A stretch of 64,000 bases of DNA. Origin: Ilyomonas sp965199845. GTDB lineage: Bacteria > Bacteroidota > Bacteroidia > Chitinophagales > Chitinophagaceae. The notes under the pieces are model-generated. The model ran no database searches and was not told the DNA's origin. It saw only the letters and a program-made list of their open reading frames with translations. The position numbers and the translations under genes are program-made. Position 1 is the first letter of the stretch; each line of letters starts with the position of its first letter. The stretch lies in contig CBDATZ010000054.1 of NCBI GenBank assembly GCA_965199845.1, forward strand, positions 248,001-312,000, read 5' to 3'. This document shows positions 33,923 through 42,713 of this stretch, piece by piece.

Positions 33923-36541
33923 ATGAACGAAGAACAGCAGCGCTTAGCCAATTTAGAATGGAAACGGTGGGGACCTTATGTAAGCGACAGGCAATGGGGA
34001 ACGGTGCGTGAAGATTATAGCGCCAACGGCGATGCCTGGAATTACACCACGCACGATATGGCGTGCAGCAAAACGTATCGCTGGGGCGAGGAAGGCATTG
34101 CCGGTATTTGCGATGACAAGCAATTTCTTTGTTTTGCCCTTGCCTTATGGAACGGCAAAGATTCAATTATAAAAGAAAGATATTTTGGCTTAAGCAACGG
34201 TCAGGGCAATCATGGTGAAGATGTAAAGGAACTGTATTATTATCTCGATTCTACGCCTACGCATTCTTATATGAAGATGCTATATAAATATCCGCAGAAT
34301 GAATACCCGTATCAATGGCTGATAGACGAAAACGCAAAGCGTAACCGGCTGCAACCCGAGTTTGAAATTTTAGATACAGGCATCTTCAACAACAATGAAT
34401 ATTTTGATGTGTTTGTTGAATATGCCAAAGCATCAGAGAAAGATATTCTTATCAGGATAACAGTACACAACCGCAGCCTTACAGAAGCGGCTGTAAATGT
34501 AGTGCCAACGCTCTGGTTTCGCAACAACTGGAGTTTGGGTTACGATATAGAAAAGCCGTCACTAACAAAGAAAGATAACAGCAGCATTGGCATTCATCAT
34601 AAAACATTGGGCGATTACAATTTGTATTGGCAGAACGATGCAGAACTGTTGTTTTGCGATAATGAAACCAATAACCAGGTTTTATATAAATCAGCCAATA
34701 ATTCGCAATACACAAAAGATGGCATCAACAATTATATTGTTCATAAAGATGCCAATGCAATTAACACAAAAGAAGGTACAAAAGCGGCTGTTAACTTTGC
34801 TGTTTCAATTCCTTCAAAACAAAATAAAATCTTTTGCCTTCGTTTATGTATCAATACAAGTGAACAACCGTTTAATGACTTTGAAAATCTCTTTGCAACA
34901 AGACAAAAAGAGGCGGATGATTTTTACAACACCTTACAAAAAAATCTGCATAACGAAGATGCGCGTTTGGTACAACGGCAAGCGTTTGCAGGTATGCTTT
35001 GGAACAAGCAATTTTATTATTATGATATTCCGCAATGGCTTGCCGGCGACCCGTCTCAACCACCGCCGCCGCAGGAAAGATTACAGGGTCGCAACAACAA
35101 CTGGCTGCACCTGAATAACGATGATATTATTTCGATGCCCGACAAATGGGAATATCCGTGGTATGCGTCGTGGGATCTGGCTTTTCACTGTATATCGTTT
35201 GCCGTAATTGATGCTGAGTTTGCCAAGAAACAATTGCTGAAACTCACGCACGAATGGTATATGCAACCGGTTGGCCAGTTGCCTGCTTATGAATGGTCGT
35301 TCAGCGATGTAAACCCGCCGGTGCACGCCTGGGCTACGTTTCGTTTGTTTAAGATTGATGAAAAGAACAACGGCGGTAAAGCTGATATTGCGTTTTTAGA
35401 AACCGTATTTCATAAGCTGCTGCTCAACTTTACCTGGTGGGTAAACCGGAAGGATACAGGAGACAATAACATCTTTGAAGGTGGTTTTCTCGGGCTTGAT
35501 AACATTGGTGTTTTCGACCGCAGCAAACCATTGCCCGGTGGTGGCTGGATAGAGCAATCTGATGGTACAAGCTGGATGGCTATGTATGCGCTTAACATGA
35601 TGCGTATTGCATTGGAACTGGCGTTGCACAACCCGGTTTACCAGGATATGGCAACTAAATTCTTTGAACACTTCTTATATATTGCCGAAGCAATGGCGAG
35701 CATTGGTGATAATATAATTGGATTGTGGGATGAGGAAGATGAATTTTATTATGACTTATTGAAGCTGCCGGATGGCACAACAAAAAAACTAAAAGTGCGC
35801 AGTGCCGTTGGCTTGATTCCGCTTTTTGCTGTAGAAGTGATAGAGCATGATTACATAGAAAAGCTACCTGTTTTTTATGAACGCTTAAACTGGTTTTTAA
35901 GCAATCGCCCGCATCTTGCCAACCTGGTTTCGCAGTGGCAGGCAGAAGGTGTAACGCAGAAGCATTTGCTGAGTTTATTGCGCGGTCATCGCATGAAAAA
36001 AATATTGCAGCGCATGTTAGACGAGACTGAATTTTTAAGTGATCATGGCGTGCGCGCGCTTTCCAAATATCACAAAGATCATCCTTATGAAATTGAAGTG
36101 GATGGAAACACATCTCGTGTTGATTATACGCCAGGCGAATCTACCACCGATATGTTTGCCGGTAACAGCAACTGGCGCGGGCCGGTTTGGATGCCGATTA
36201 ATTTTTTAATCATAGAAAGTCTGCAACGGTTTCATCATTATTACGGTGATGACTTCAAAGTTGAATGCCCGACCAACAGCGGTAAGTATTTAACCTTAAA
36301 TGAAATTGCGACTTTCTTAACCGAACGGTTATCAAATTTATTTTTGGCTGATAAAGATGGTAAACGAACTGTGTTTGGGGATTATGAAAAATTGCAGACC
36401 GATGCCAATTTTAAAAATTATCTTCTCTTTTACGAATATTTTGATGGCGATACAGGTCGTGGCGTTGGCGCTTCTCATCAAACCGGCTGGACAGGTTTGA
36501 TAGCCAAATTATTGCAGCCGAGAAGAGACAAAAAACTATAA
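33923..36541 (+). CDS. GH63-type glucosidase-like hydrolase
   Basis: 872 residues from ATG 33923 (MNEEQQRLANLEWKRWGPYV); the open frame upstream to 33749 is non-homologous in character. It has an N-terminal beta-sandwich to about 330, then an (alpha/alpha)6 barrel. Seen in the barrel: YPWYASWDLAFHCISFAVID, GGGWIEQSDGTSWMAMYALN, and GNSNWRGPVWMPINFLIIES, motifs of the GH63/MGH1-like glycosidases. Members cleave alpha-glucosides or mannosylglycerate; the substrate is not readable. No signal peptide, so cytoplasmic, perhaps acting on storage or compatible-solute sugars. It is a single-gene unit. Confidence 0.85.
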   Translation: MNEEQQRLANLEWKRWGPYVSDRQWGTVREDYSANGDAWNYTTHDMACSKTYRWGEEGIAGICDDKQFLCFALALWNGKDSIIKERYFGLSNGQGNHGEDVKELYYYLDSTPTHSYMKMLYKYPQNEYPYQWLIDENAKRNRLQPEFEILDTGIFNNNEYFDVFVEYAKASEKDILIRITVHNRSLTEAAVNVVPTLWFRNNWSLGYDIEKPSLTKKDNSSIGIHHKTLGDYNLYWQNDAELLFCDNETNNQVLYKSANNSQYTKDGINNYIVHKDANAINTKEGTKAAVNFAVSIPSKQNKIFCLRLCINTSEQPFNDFENLFATRQKEADDFYNTLQKNLHNEDARLVQRQAFAGMLWNKQFYYYDIPQWLAGDPSQPPPPQERLQGRNNNWLHLNNDDIISMPDKWEYPWYASWDLAFHCISFAVIDAEFAKKQLLKLTHEWYMQPVGQLPAYEWSFSDVNPPVHAWATFRLFKIDEKNNGGKADIAFLETVFHKLLLNFTWWVNRKDTGDNNIFEGGFLGLDNIGVFDRSKPLPGGGWIEQSDGTSWMAMYALNMMRIALELALHNPVYQDMATKFFEHFLYIAEAMASIGDNIIGLWDEEDEFYYDLLKLPDGTTKKLKVRSAVGLIPLFAVEVIEHDYIEKLPVFYERLNWFLSNRPHLANLVSQWQAEGVTQKHLLSLLRGHRMKKILQRMLDETEFLSDHGVRALSKYHKDHPYEIEVDGNTSRVDYTPGESTTDMFAGNSNWRGPVWMPINFLIIESLQRFHHYYGDDFKVECPTNSGKYLTLNEIATFLTERLSNLFLADKDGKRTVFGDYEKLQTDANFKNYLLFYEYFDGDTGRGVGASHQTGWTGLIAKLLQPRRDKKL

Positions 36542-36612
36542 ATTATTTAATCAAACACGATTGTAAAATGCTTGCTGTTTATAAAGCTTTTGCAACAATA
36601 AAGAATAACAAT

Positions 36613-37035
36613 TTAATTGAAAGAAACTACCGGCAAATCCATATTGTGCATAATAAGAATTGACCAGTTTTCATTTTGTTCTTTCATTATAAGACTCATC
36701 AATCCTTTCCGGTCAGACCAGGGATTGCCTTTCGGATCAACAGCAGCGGTCATAGTCCATACTATATCTACCGCCGCCAGATCATCAGTCAGCAAGCGTA
36801 TTGATGTTTTGTCTATCGAAAGAAAACTGTTCTTAAACATCGTTACGAATATCGGCGCATGTTGTGCTTCAACAGCAACGCGCCCGTGAAAGCTTTTACC
36901 AAATACGTTTGTAAAGTCGGCATCTTCTGTAAAATGAGAAGCAAACGCTTTTGCGTCGTGAATATTAAAGTCAGCAATGTATTTTTTAAATGTCAGTTCA
37001 ATGGCTTCTGTTGGTGTGGTTGTTTCCAGTGTCAT
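36613..37035 (-). CDS. NTF2-like SgcJ/EcaC-type protein
   Basis: 140 residues with a cone-shaped NTF2/SnoaL fold. Seen: TEAIELTFKKYIADFNIHDA at about 8-27, FASHFTEDADFTNVFGKSFH at about 31-50 and a C-terminal sheet (AVDIVWTMTAAVD, WSILIMHNMDLP). SgcJ/EcaC-family members bind small molecules or act as isomerases; specific activity unknown. A palindrome and a TACTTTTG box lie upstream (see 37104-37150). Confidence 0.8.
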   Translation of the reverse strand: MTLETTTPTEAIELTFKKYIADFNIHDAKAFASHFTEDADFTNVFGKSFHGRVAVEAQHAPIFVTMFKNSFLSIDKTSIRLLTDDLAAVDIVWTMTAAVDPKGNPWSDRKGLMSLIMKEQNENWSILIMHNMDLPVVSFN

Positions 37036-37103
37036 AATGTTTTGTTTTGAGATTGATTGTTTTTGGGGTTCAGGATTGTTGTTAAATGCTTACTGTTACG
37101 ATG

Positions 37104-37150
37104 CAAAAGTATCATCGGTTCATAGCTACAGAAATAGCATAAACATGCTA
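37104..37150 (-). promoter_or_regulatory. Promoter box with adjacent operator-like palindrome
   Basis: On the minus strand, TACTTTTG (37104-37111) fits the Bacteroidota -7 box for the NTF2-like gene, about 70 bases ahead of its ATG. Upstream, TAGCATAAACATGCTA (37135-37150) is a perfect 6-4-6 palindrome placed where a -33 box would be, as expected of a repressor or activator site. Confidence 0.45.
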
Positions 37151-37285
37151 CTTTGTAATCAATCCATTGTTATGTTTTGAAAAGAAAAAATCATCAATAA
37201 AAATGAATGATTTATAAAATTACAGCAACAATCATTTCATGTTCCTGCTACAATTCCTCTACATTCGTCATCTCAATTCTCTCTT

Positions 37286-38179
37286 ATGATTCAGCAGGTT
37301 TCTGTTATTGGTGCGGGCACAATGGGCAACGGTATTGCACATGTATTTGCACAATATGGCTTTATAGTAAAATTGATTGATGTAAATACCGCGCAACTTG
37401 ATAAAGCTATCACAACCATCACTAAAAATTTAGACAGGCAAATTGCAAAAGGCACTATAACAGAAAACCAAAAGAACACTTCACTGCATAATATCACTAC
37501 GGTTTCGTCTGTTGCCGAAGGCGTAAAAGATGCGCAACTGGTAATAGAAGCCGCTACCGAAAACACGCAACTCAAGCTTGACATTTTTAAACAAACAGAT
37601 GAAGCCGCACCGCAAAATTGTATCCTGGCATCAAATACATCTTCTATTTCCATTACCAAAATAGCAGCCGTTACCAAACGCTCACAACAGGTAATTGGTA
37701 TGCACTTTATGAATCCCGTTCCGGTAATGAAACTCGTTGAAATTATCAACGGTTATGCAACGGATAAAACTGTTACACAAACAATTATTGAGGTAACAAA
37801 GCAATTAGAAAAAATACCTTGCGTGGTAAATGATTACCCGGGTTTTATTGCCAACAAAATCCTGATGCCAATGATAAACGAAGCCGTTTATAGTTTATAT
37901 GAAGGCATTGCCGGTGTTGAAGAAATTGATACTATTATGAAACTCGGTATGGCGCACCCGATGGGACCTTTGCAGCTTGCTGATTTTATTGGTCTGGATG
38001 TTTGTGTAAGTATATTGAATGTATTATATAATGGCTTTGGCAATCCTAAATACGCGCCTTGTCCTTTACTGGTAAATATGGTTGCTGCCGGTAAATGGGG
38101 CGTAAAATCAGGTGAAGGTTTTTATATGTATACATCAGGCAGTAAAGATCTGATTGTTAGCGATAGATTTAAAAAGTGA
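37286..38179 (+). CDS. hbd: 3-hydroxybutyryl-CoA dehydrogenase
   Basis: 297 residues; oxidises (S)-3-hydroxyacyl-CoA with NAD in fatty-acid or butyrate metabolism. Seen: the NAD-binding loop VIGAGTMGNGIAHVFAQYGF at about 6-25, the acidic VKLIDVN that binds the adenine ribose, LASNTSSISITKIAAVTKRS (about 113-132) and GMHFMNPVPVMKLVEII with the catalytic His, then NDYPGFIANKILMPMINEAV. It is the short, single-function form, not the FadB/FadJ fusion. Divergent from the NTF2-like gene. Confidence 0.93.
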   Translation: MIQQVSVIGAGTMGNGIAHVFAQYGFIVKLIDVNTAQLDKAITTITKNLDRQIAKGTITENQKNTSLHNITTVSSVAEGVKDAQLVIEAATENTQLKLDIFKQTDEAAPQNCILASNTSSISITKIAAVTKRSQQVIGMHFMNPVPVMKLVEIINGYATDKTVTQTIIEVTKQLEKIPCVVNDYPGFIANKILMPMINEAVYSLYEGIAGVEEIDTIMKLGMAHPMGPLQLADFIGLDVCVSILNVLYNGFGNPKYAPCPLLVNMVAAGKWGVKSGEGFYMYTSGSKDLIVSDRFKK

Positions 38180-38353
38180 AGAAAATGTCTGATATAAAAG
38201 AGAAAAGAAACAACAATACATGACGAACACAATCTCTTTTCATTTATTTGTTTATAACATCTTACTCTTCACTTCTGGCACTTCTCTCCTAACAAAGCCT
38301 TAAAATTTCTCACTATAAAATAATACACGTTTTATAGCGTACTATTTTGCAGT

Positions 38354-39304
38354 ATGTATAAATGTTTTCTTCTTGCACTTTTCATGGTTTCGGTTGGTGT
38401 ACAGGCGCAATCGCTTACGGCAGCCAATACAACGGCTTTACATAAAACAGAAGATTCGATGAAGCAATATGCCAATGATATGATCAGGGCAAACTTCATG
38501 GAAGACAGGCTGGTGGCAGACAGCATTTTTACACGCGCTCTGGTAAAAGCTTTGCGCACGCCTTATTCGTTCAGTTACCCGTTCGATAGTATTGTTACCG
38601 TATCAAAAATATATGCGCCCGATAGTTCGTTCCGCATTTTTACCTGGCAGTTCGAGCGCGACGAAAGTTACTTTCGCCAGCGCGGCGCCATACAAATGAA
38701 AACCGCCGATGGCAGTCTCAAATTATTTCCTTTAATAGATGCTTCGCCTTTTACATCAACGCCAACCGATTCTGTTCGCAACAACCTCAACTGGATCGGT
38801 GCTATTTATTATGGCATTGTACAAAAAGAATTTTCGGGTAAAAAATATTATACGCTGTTAGGTTATGATGATAACGATATTAGCACTACGCGCAAATGGA
38901 TAGATGTATTGACTTTTGATAAAGAAGGAAAACCACAATTTGGCGGCACGTATTTCAACTATCCGGAAGACAGTATTAAACCTCCGCAACCTGCATATCG
39001 CTTTTGTTTGGAGTATAAAAAAGATGCGCATCCGAAGCTGAATTACGATCCTGAAATGGATATGATTGTGTTTGATCATCTCATTAGCGAAACCGACCAT
39101 CAAAGCCAGAAATATACACTGATTCCCGATGGAGATTATGAAGGGTTTAGCTGGAAAAACGGCAAATGGAATTATGTAAAAAAAATCTTTGATCAAAAGT
39201 TGCAGGATGGACAAGCGCCGCTGCCAATGCCAATAAAAGACAACCCAAACATGAACCCGCTGGCGCAGCCGGCAACGGAAAAAACAAACCGGAAAAAGCC
39301 GTAA
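38354..39304 (+). CDS. Exported protein of unknown function
   Basis: 316 residues. A signal peptide (1-18, VGVQAQ) precedes a helical stretch (LHKTEDSMKQYANDMIRANF) and then a beta-rich domain with several aromatic strands (FRIFTWQFERDESYFRQRGA, YYTLLGYDDNDISTTRKWID, LIPDGDYEGFSWKNGKWNYV). The tail is Pro/Lys-rich. I do not recognise the family. It is a single-gene unit closed by a terminator. Confidence 0.75.
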   Translation: MYKCFLLALFMVSVGVQAQSLTAANTTALHKTEDSMKQYANDMIRANFMEDRLVADSIFTRALVKALRTPYSFSYPFDSIVTVSKIYAPDSSFRIFTWQFERDESYFRQRGAIQMKTADGSLKLFPLIDASPFTSTPTDSVRNNLNWIGAIYYGIVQKEFSGKKYYTLLGYDDNDISTTRKWIDVLTFDKEGKPQFGGTYFNYPEDSIKPPQPAYRFCLEYKKDAHPKLNYDPEMDMIVFDHLISETDHQSQKYTLIPDGDYEGFSWKNGKWNYVKKIFDQKLQDGQAPLPMPIKDNPNMNPLAQPATEKTNRKKP

Positions 39305-39314
39305 GCATAAAATA

Positions 39315-39341
39315 AAAAAGTCATCTCTGAGATGACTTTTT
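39315..39341 (+). terminator. Intrinsic terminator after the unknown exported protein
   Basis: A 12-bp perfect stem (39315-39326 with 39330-39341), three-base loop, ending in five T residues, 11 bases past the stop. Confidence 0.85.
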
Positions 39342-39487
39342 ATGCAATGAATCTACGAATCTTATAGCCTGGCTTTTCTCTACTTACGGATACTGTATTT
39401 AAAACGGAATGTATTCATTTGCCCGGCAAAAGTATAGGATACGAAAAATGTAAACGATTAAGTTTCACTGAAAAAGCTTAAAGTTTC

Positions 39488-40168
39488 TTAATTCTCATCC
39501 ATCAAATCTGGTCGGCGGTGCGCAGTGCGTTTTATAGCCTGTTCATATCGCCAGTCATCAATTATTTTCAGGTTTCCGCTTAGCAATTCATCCGGCACTT
39601 TCCAACCTTTAAAATCAACCGGTCTTGTATAAACCGGCGGCGCTAACATATCATCCTGAAATGAATCAAAAAGCGCAGACGTTTCATCATTTAAAACGCC
39701 GGGCAACAATCGCCCGATTGCATCAACAATTACAGCCGCTGCCAGTTCGCCGCCGCTCAATACATAATCGCCAATCGAAATTTCTTTGGTAACATAATGT
39801 TCGCGGATGCGCTCATCAATACCTTTATAATGTCCGCAAATCAGCAATATATTTTCCTGCAACGAAAGTGAGTTAGCCATCCGCTGATCGAAGCGTTTGC
39901 CATCGGGCGTTACATAAATAACATCATCGTATTTTGTTTCGCTTTGCAGTTCTTCAATCGCATTTGCCAACGGCTCGCACATCATTACCATACCTGCGCC
40001 GCCGCCGTATTGATAATCATCTACCTGACCATATTTATTTAACGCCCATTTGCGCAACTGGTGTGTTCTCACTTCCAGCAAACCTTTCTCCTGCGCACGC
40101 TTCATAATACTGTGGTTAAACGGACTTTCCAGCAATTCGGGCAATACGGTAATGATGTCAATTTTCAT
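39488..40168 (-). CDS. trmD: tRNA (guanine37-N1)-methyltransferase
   Basis: Methylates G37 next to the anticodon using S-adenosylmethionine. 226 residues from ATG 40168 (MKIDIITVLPELLESPF), typical of the family; the open frame extends 29 codons further into the hairpin region and is not credible there. Seen: GGGAGMVMMCEPL, the SPOUT trefoil-knot motifs LLICGHYKGIDERIREHYV and SIGDYVLSGGELAAAVIVDA, and RPVDFKGWKVPDELLSG. It is the second gene after hslR on the minus strand, 156 bases apart. No rpsP-rimM-rplS cluster is present, which is usual in Bacteroidota. Confidence 0.95.
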   Translation of the reverse strand: MKIDIITVLPELLESPFNHSIMKRAQEKGLLEVRTHQLRKWALNKYGQVDDYQYGGGAGMVMMCEPLANAIEELQSETKYDDVIYVTPDGKRFDQRMANSLSLQENILLICGHYKGIDERIREHYVTKEISIGDYVLSGGELAAAVIVDAIGRLLPGVLNDETSALFDSFQDDMLAPPVYTRPVDFKGWKVPDELLSGNLKIIDDWRYEQAIKRTAHRRPDLMDEN

Positions 40169-40191
40169 TTGGCAAAGAAAAAGATTTTGAA

Positions 40192-40319
40192 CCACAGAGA
40201 TACGAAGGAACAGAAGAACACGAATGATATTTGGATTGATTACCTGGCAAAACAAAAAAGCTGCACAAAGAATAGTTTCAAATTCTCTGTACAGCTTTAT
40301 GCTCTTCGTGTCTTTGTGG
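40192..40319. repeat. Nested inverted repeat with CCACARAGRYACGAAG-type arms
   Basis: Outer arms CCACAGAGATACGAAG (40192-40207) and CTTCGTGTCTTTGTGG (40304-40319) pair throughout if two G-U pairs are allowed. An inner stem pairs about 40257-40273 with 40282-40298. It fills the gap between trmD and hslR. The same arm motif recurs in the perfect hairpin at 56437-56508. Confidence 0.7.
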
Positions 40320-40324
40320 AAAAA

Positions 40325-40714
40325 TCATTCTCCATCCATATAATCGCCCAGTTCGCGCCTGTTTTTCTTGGTTGGTCTTCCAATTTTACTTTGTCGTTTA
40401 CCCGTATGAAAAGAAGTTGCCTGGAAAGCGTTATTATCCAATTCCTCGTTTGGCGTTATGTCTAAATAATAGTTGATGGCTTCGCTATATTGTAAACGAT
40501 GATCCAGCAAACCCGTTACTTTAATAATCCATTTACGCGCTTCATTTTTCACTTCATATTCATCGCCAACATTCACTGTTTTCGAGGCTTTTACAGCCGC
40601 GCCGTTTTGTCTTACTTTTCCTTTATCACAAGCTTCAGCCGCCAGCGTACGCGTTTTAAATATTCGTATTGACCATAAATATTTATCTATCCGCAGCTTT
40701 TCTTTTTTCTCCAT
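40325..40714 (-). CDS. hslR: S4-domain RNA-binding protein, HslR-like
   Basis: 129 residues. An S4 domain at about 7-65 (LRIDKYLWSIRIFKTRTLAA, CDKGKVRQNGAAVKASKTVN, VGDEYEV) followed by a basic tail (QSKIGRPTKKNRRELGDY) typical of heat-shock protein 15. HslR binds stalled 50S subunits with nascent chains in E. coli; the same role is plausible here. It runs into trmD on the same strand. Confidence 0.88.
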   Translation of the reverse strand: MEKKEKLRIDKYLWSIRIFKTRTLAAEACDKGKVRQNGAAVKASKTVNVGDEYEVKNEARKWIIKVTGLLDHRLQYSEAINYYLDITPNEELDNNAFQATSFHTGKRQSKIGRPTKKNRRELGDYMDGE

Positions 40715-40864
40715 ACTTCAAAATTAAAGTCAAAAATAAAAAGTAAAAGCAGCAATGAATTGCAGCTTTCCAAAATAAGTTTAGAAAAAATCATAACTCT
40801 GGTAAAGTAATTTGCAACATCATTCGTCTTTATAATCAAATTGGAAACAACCGCACACATACGA

Positions 40865-41416
40865 ATGCCGGATACAACAGGTGAATATATCACAGCAACC
40901 ATTAAAGAATATAGCAAGCGCCTGTTCGGTTTTATTCGTGGCAAAGTAAATACCGACCAGGATGCGGAAGATATTTTGCAGGATGTGTGGTACCAGCTTA
41001 GCAATGCGGTAAATGTAGAAGAAATTGAGCAAATGAGTGGTTGGCTGCACCGCGTGGCGCGTAATAAAATTACTGACAGCTATCGCAAAAAAAAGCCGGA
41101 ATTACTCGAAGACCAGGTTTATGAAGACGAAGATGGTGAACTGGGTTTTGCCGATATTTTATTAGCTGATTCTAACAACCCGGAAACACAATACATTCGC
41201 GACTTGTTTTGGGAAGAACTGTTTGCCGCGCTGGAAGAATTGCCCGAAAATCAAAGACAGGTTTTTGTATTGAACGAGCTGGAAGATAAAACGCTTCAAC
41301 AGATTGCAGATGCGGCGAACGAAAATTTAAAAACAATTATTTCGCGTAAAGGATATGCGGTAAAGCATTTGCGTAAGAGGTTACAAATCCTTTACGATGA
41401 ACTGATAAATTATTAA
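40865..41416 (+). CDS. ECF RNA polymerase sigma factor
   Basis: 183 residues from ATG 40865 (MPDTTGEYITATIKEYSKRL); a TTG 24 bases earlier also fits the frame but is less likely. Region 2: RLFGFIRGKVNTDQDAEDIL, then WLHRVARNKITDSYRKKKPE. Region 4: LPENQRQVFVLNELEDKTLQ with QIADAANENLKTIISRKGYA. It starts a cluster of small membrane proteins and an Hsp20, with four bases to the next gene. There is no anti-sigma of the FecR or zinc type beside it; the small membrane proteins may do that job. Confidence 0.9.
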   Translation: MPDTTGEYITATIKEYSKRLFGFIRGKVNTDQDAEDILQDVWYQLSNAVNVEEIEQMSGWLHRVARNKITDSYRKKKPELLEDQVYEDEDGELGFADILLADSNNPETQYIRDLFWEELFAALEELPENQRQVFVLNELEDKTLQQIADAANENLKTIISRKGYAVKHLRKRLQILYDELINY

Positions 41417-41420
41417 GACA

Positions 41421-41795
41421 ATGCGAATGCAAAATGATAAATTCGGAAGAAGAAAAAGGCATTTTCCATTCTTCTTTCTTTTTCCTTTAATGTGGCTGTT
41501 GCTAAGTGCCATTGTTATGTGGTTGTGGAACGCCATTCTGCCTTCTTTGCTTCATACAAATACAATTACATACTGGCAGTCGGTTGGGCTGTTGTTGCTA
41601 TGTCGCATTTTATTTGGTGGTTTTAAATTTGGACCATCCGGCAATACATCTAAGTTTGGAAACGCGCGCTTTGGCAATATGCGCGAAAAATGGATGAACA
41701 TGAGTGCCGAAGAGCGCAACAAAATGAGAAGCGAACTGCGCAATCGCTGGTGCCAGCCAAAACAAAATCCTGATAAGAATACAGAACCGGAGTAA
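41421..41795 (+). CDS. Small membrane protein behind the ECF sigma factor (candidate regulator)
   Basis: 124 residues. A basic start (NDKFGRRKRH), a transmembrane helix at about 17-38 (FFLFPLMWLLLSAIVMWLW), a second hydrophobic stretch at about 52-65, then a G/F/R-rich part (FKFGPSGNTSKFGNARFGNM) and a helix MSAEERNKMRSELRNRWC at about 92-109. The MSxEE...C tail reappears in the protein at 42135. Spaced four bases from the sigma stop, it is likely co-translated with it. I know no named family; an anti-sigma role is a guess from position. Confidence 0.7.
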   Translation: MRMQNDKFGRRKRHFPFFFLFPLMWLLLSAIVMWLWNAILPSLLHTNTITYWQSVGLLLLCRILFGGFKFGPSGNTSKFGNARFGNMREKWMNMSAEERNKMRSELRNRWCQPKQNPDKNTEPE

Positions 41796-41841
41796 GCCAT
41801 TCGCAAATCCGGTATCAAACAAAACGGAATATTGATATAAT

Positions 41842-41998
41842 AATCAGCTCAACAATTGCAACATCAATATAGTTATTGCAGCCGCTGGCGCCAATTCTAA
41901 AATCCGCCCGTTTATTACACCAATCAAACCCTTTCTATGCAGGCATTACCGTAGTAGAAGGCGCCGTTTATAATTCTGAAACGGAATTAACAAGATAA
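41842..41998 (+). pseudogene. Remnant of an FAD-dependent (TetX-like) monooxygenase
   Basis: The gap between the two small membrane proteins encodes, in one frame from 41842, NINIVIAAAGANSKIRPF and TPIKPF, then after a shift near 41930 continues as FYAGITVVEGAVYNSETELT to a stop at 41996. Joined, this resembles the family segment with LVIGADGANSKVR followed by the FYxGxTxVEGxVYN strand of aromatic-ring monooxygenases. Both flanks of the gene are absent. The rest of the 340-base gap holds no gene. Confidence 0.5.
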
Positions 41999-42134
41999 AA
42001 CAGATATTCTTTTCGATAAACTTTTGTAAACAGATAGATTTCAGTTACCCAGCTTCTTATTTGGTTATGATTTTTTATAAACCAATAAAGTAAAATTCAA
42101 AGATCTTCGTCTACCCCTATATAAAACAAATACA

Positions 42135-42437
42135 ATGAAAATTTTCAGAGCAATTATGATAGGAGCGTTAATGGGAGCCGCTTTGTTCTTCTTACCATTC
42201 TTCATACTCCGCGGTTTTCTTTTCATCTTATTTATCGGGTTTATTATACGGCTTGTAGCCTTTGGCAGATTTCGTCGCGGCGGCTGGGGCGGTCGCGGGT
42301 TCAATCCCATGTTTGCCGATAAAATCCGTGGCATGAGTGATGAAGAATATAACAACTTCAAACAAAATTTCCAGAATGGTTGCGGCAGAGGTTCATGGAA
42401 TTATAACAAACCAGCTGCCGAAAAAACAGCCGATTAA
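42135..42437 (+). CDS. Small membrane protein with MSxEE...C tail
   Basis: 100 residues. A hydrophobic N-terminal half (about 5-45, two helices), then an R/G/W/F-rich stretch FGRFRRGGWGGRGFNPMF at about 48-65 and MSDEEYNNFKQNFQNGC at about 72-88, which parallels the tail of the protein encoded at 41421. Its FGRF..GWG segment also resembles the N-terminal arm of the Hsp20 two genes downstream. No known family recognised; probably a small stress-related membrane protein. It is 25 bases before the next small gene. Confidence 0.65.
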   Translation: MKIFRAIMIGALMGAALFFLPFFILRGFLFILFIGFIIRLVAFGRFRRGGWGGRGFNPMFADKIRGMSDEEYNNFKQNFQNGCGRGSWNYNKPAAEKTAD

Positions 42438-42462
42438 TCAATTAATTTAAAACAAAAAAATC

Positions 42463-42687
42463 ATGAGAAGAGGAAGATATTTTTTCATTGCGTTCATTGC
42501 GGCGGCTATCACATTTGGTTGTCTTACTGCTTTTGTAAACCCAAAATATAGCGGGATGAAATATGGTTACGGCTGGCATCATGGATGGTATCACCGTGGT
42601 TATTATCCACCTTATCCTTACAACTATCCGCCGCCTTACTGGCAGGATAGTATGTACCGGCAACCACAACAAAATTTGCATCAATAA
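42463..42687 (+). CDS. Small Tyr/Pro/His-rich exported or membrane protein
   Basis: 74 residues. A hydrophobic N-terminal helix (about 6-24, FFIAFIAAAITFGCLTAFV) that may be a signal or anchor, then a low-complexity part dense in Tyr, His, Pro, Trp and Gly (YGYGWHHGWYHRGYYPPYPY). Such composition could bind metal or form surface stickers, but nothing is proven. Neighbours are the small membrane gene before and Hsp20 26 bases after. Confidence 0.6.
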   Translation: MRRGRYFFIAFIAAAITFGCLTAFVNPKYSGMKYGYGWHHGWYHRGYYPPYPYNYPPPYWQDSMYRQPQQNLHQ

Positions 42688-42713
42688 TTAGTAATCAATA
42701 AAACAAAAAGTAT

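Noticed and set aside
35655..36113. 152-residue minus-strand frame in the GH63-like gene
   Set aside because: Antisense shadow of the barrel domain with no motif of its own.
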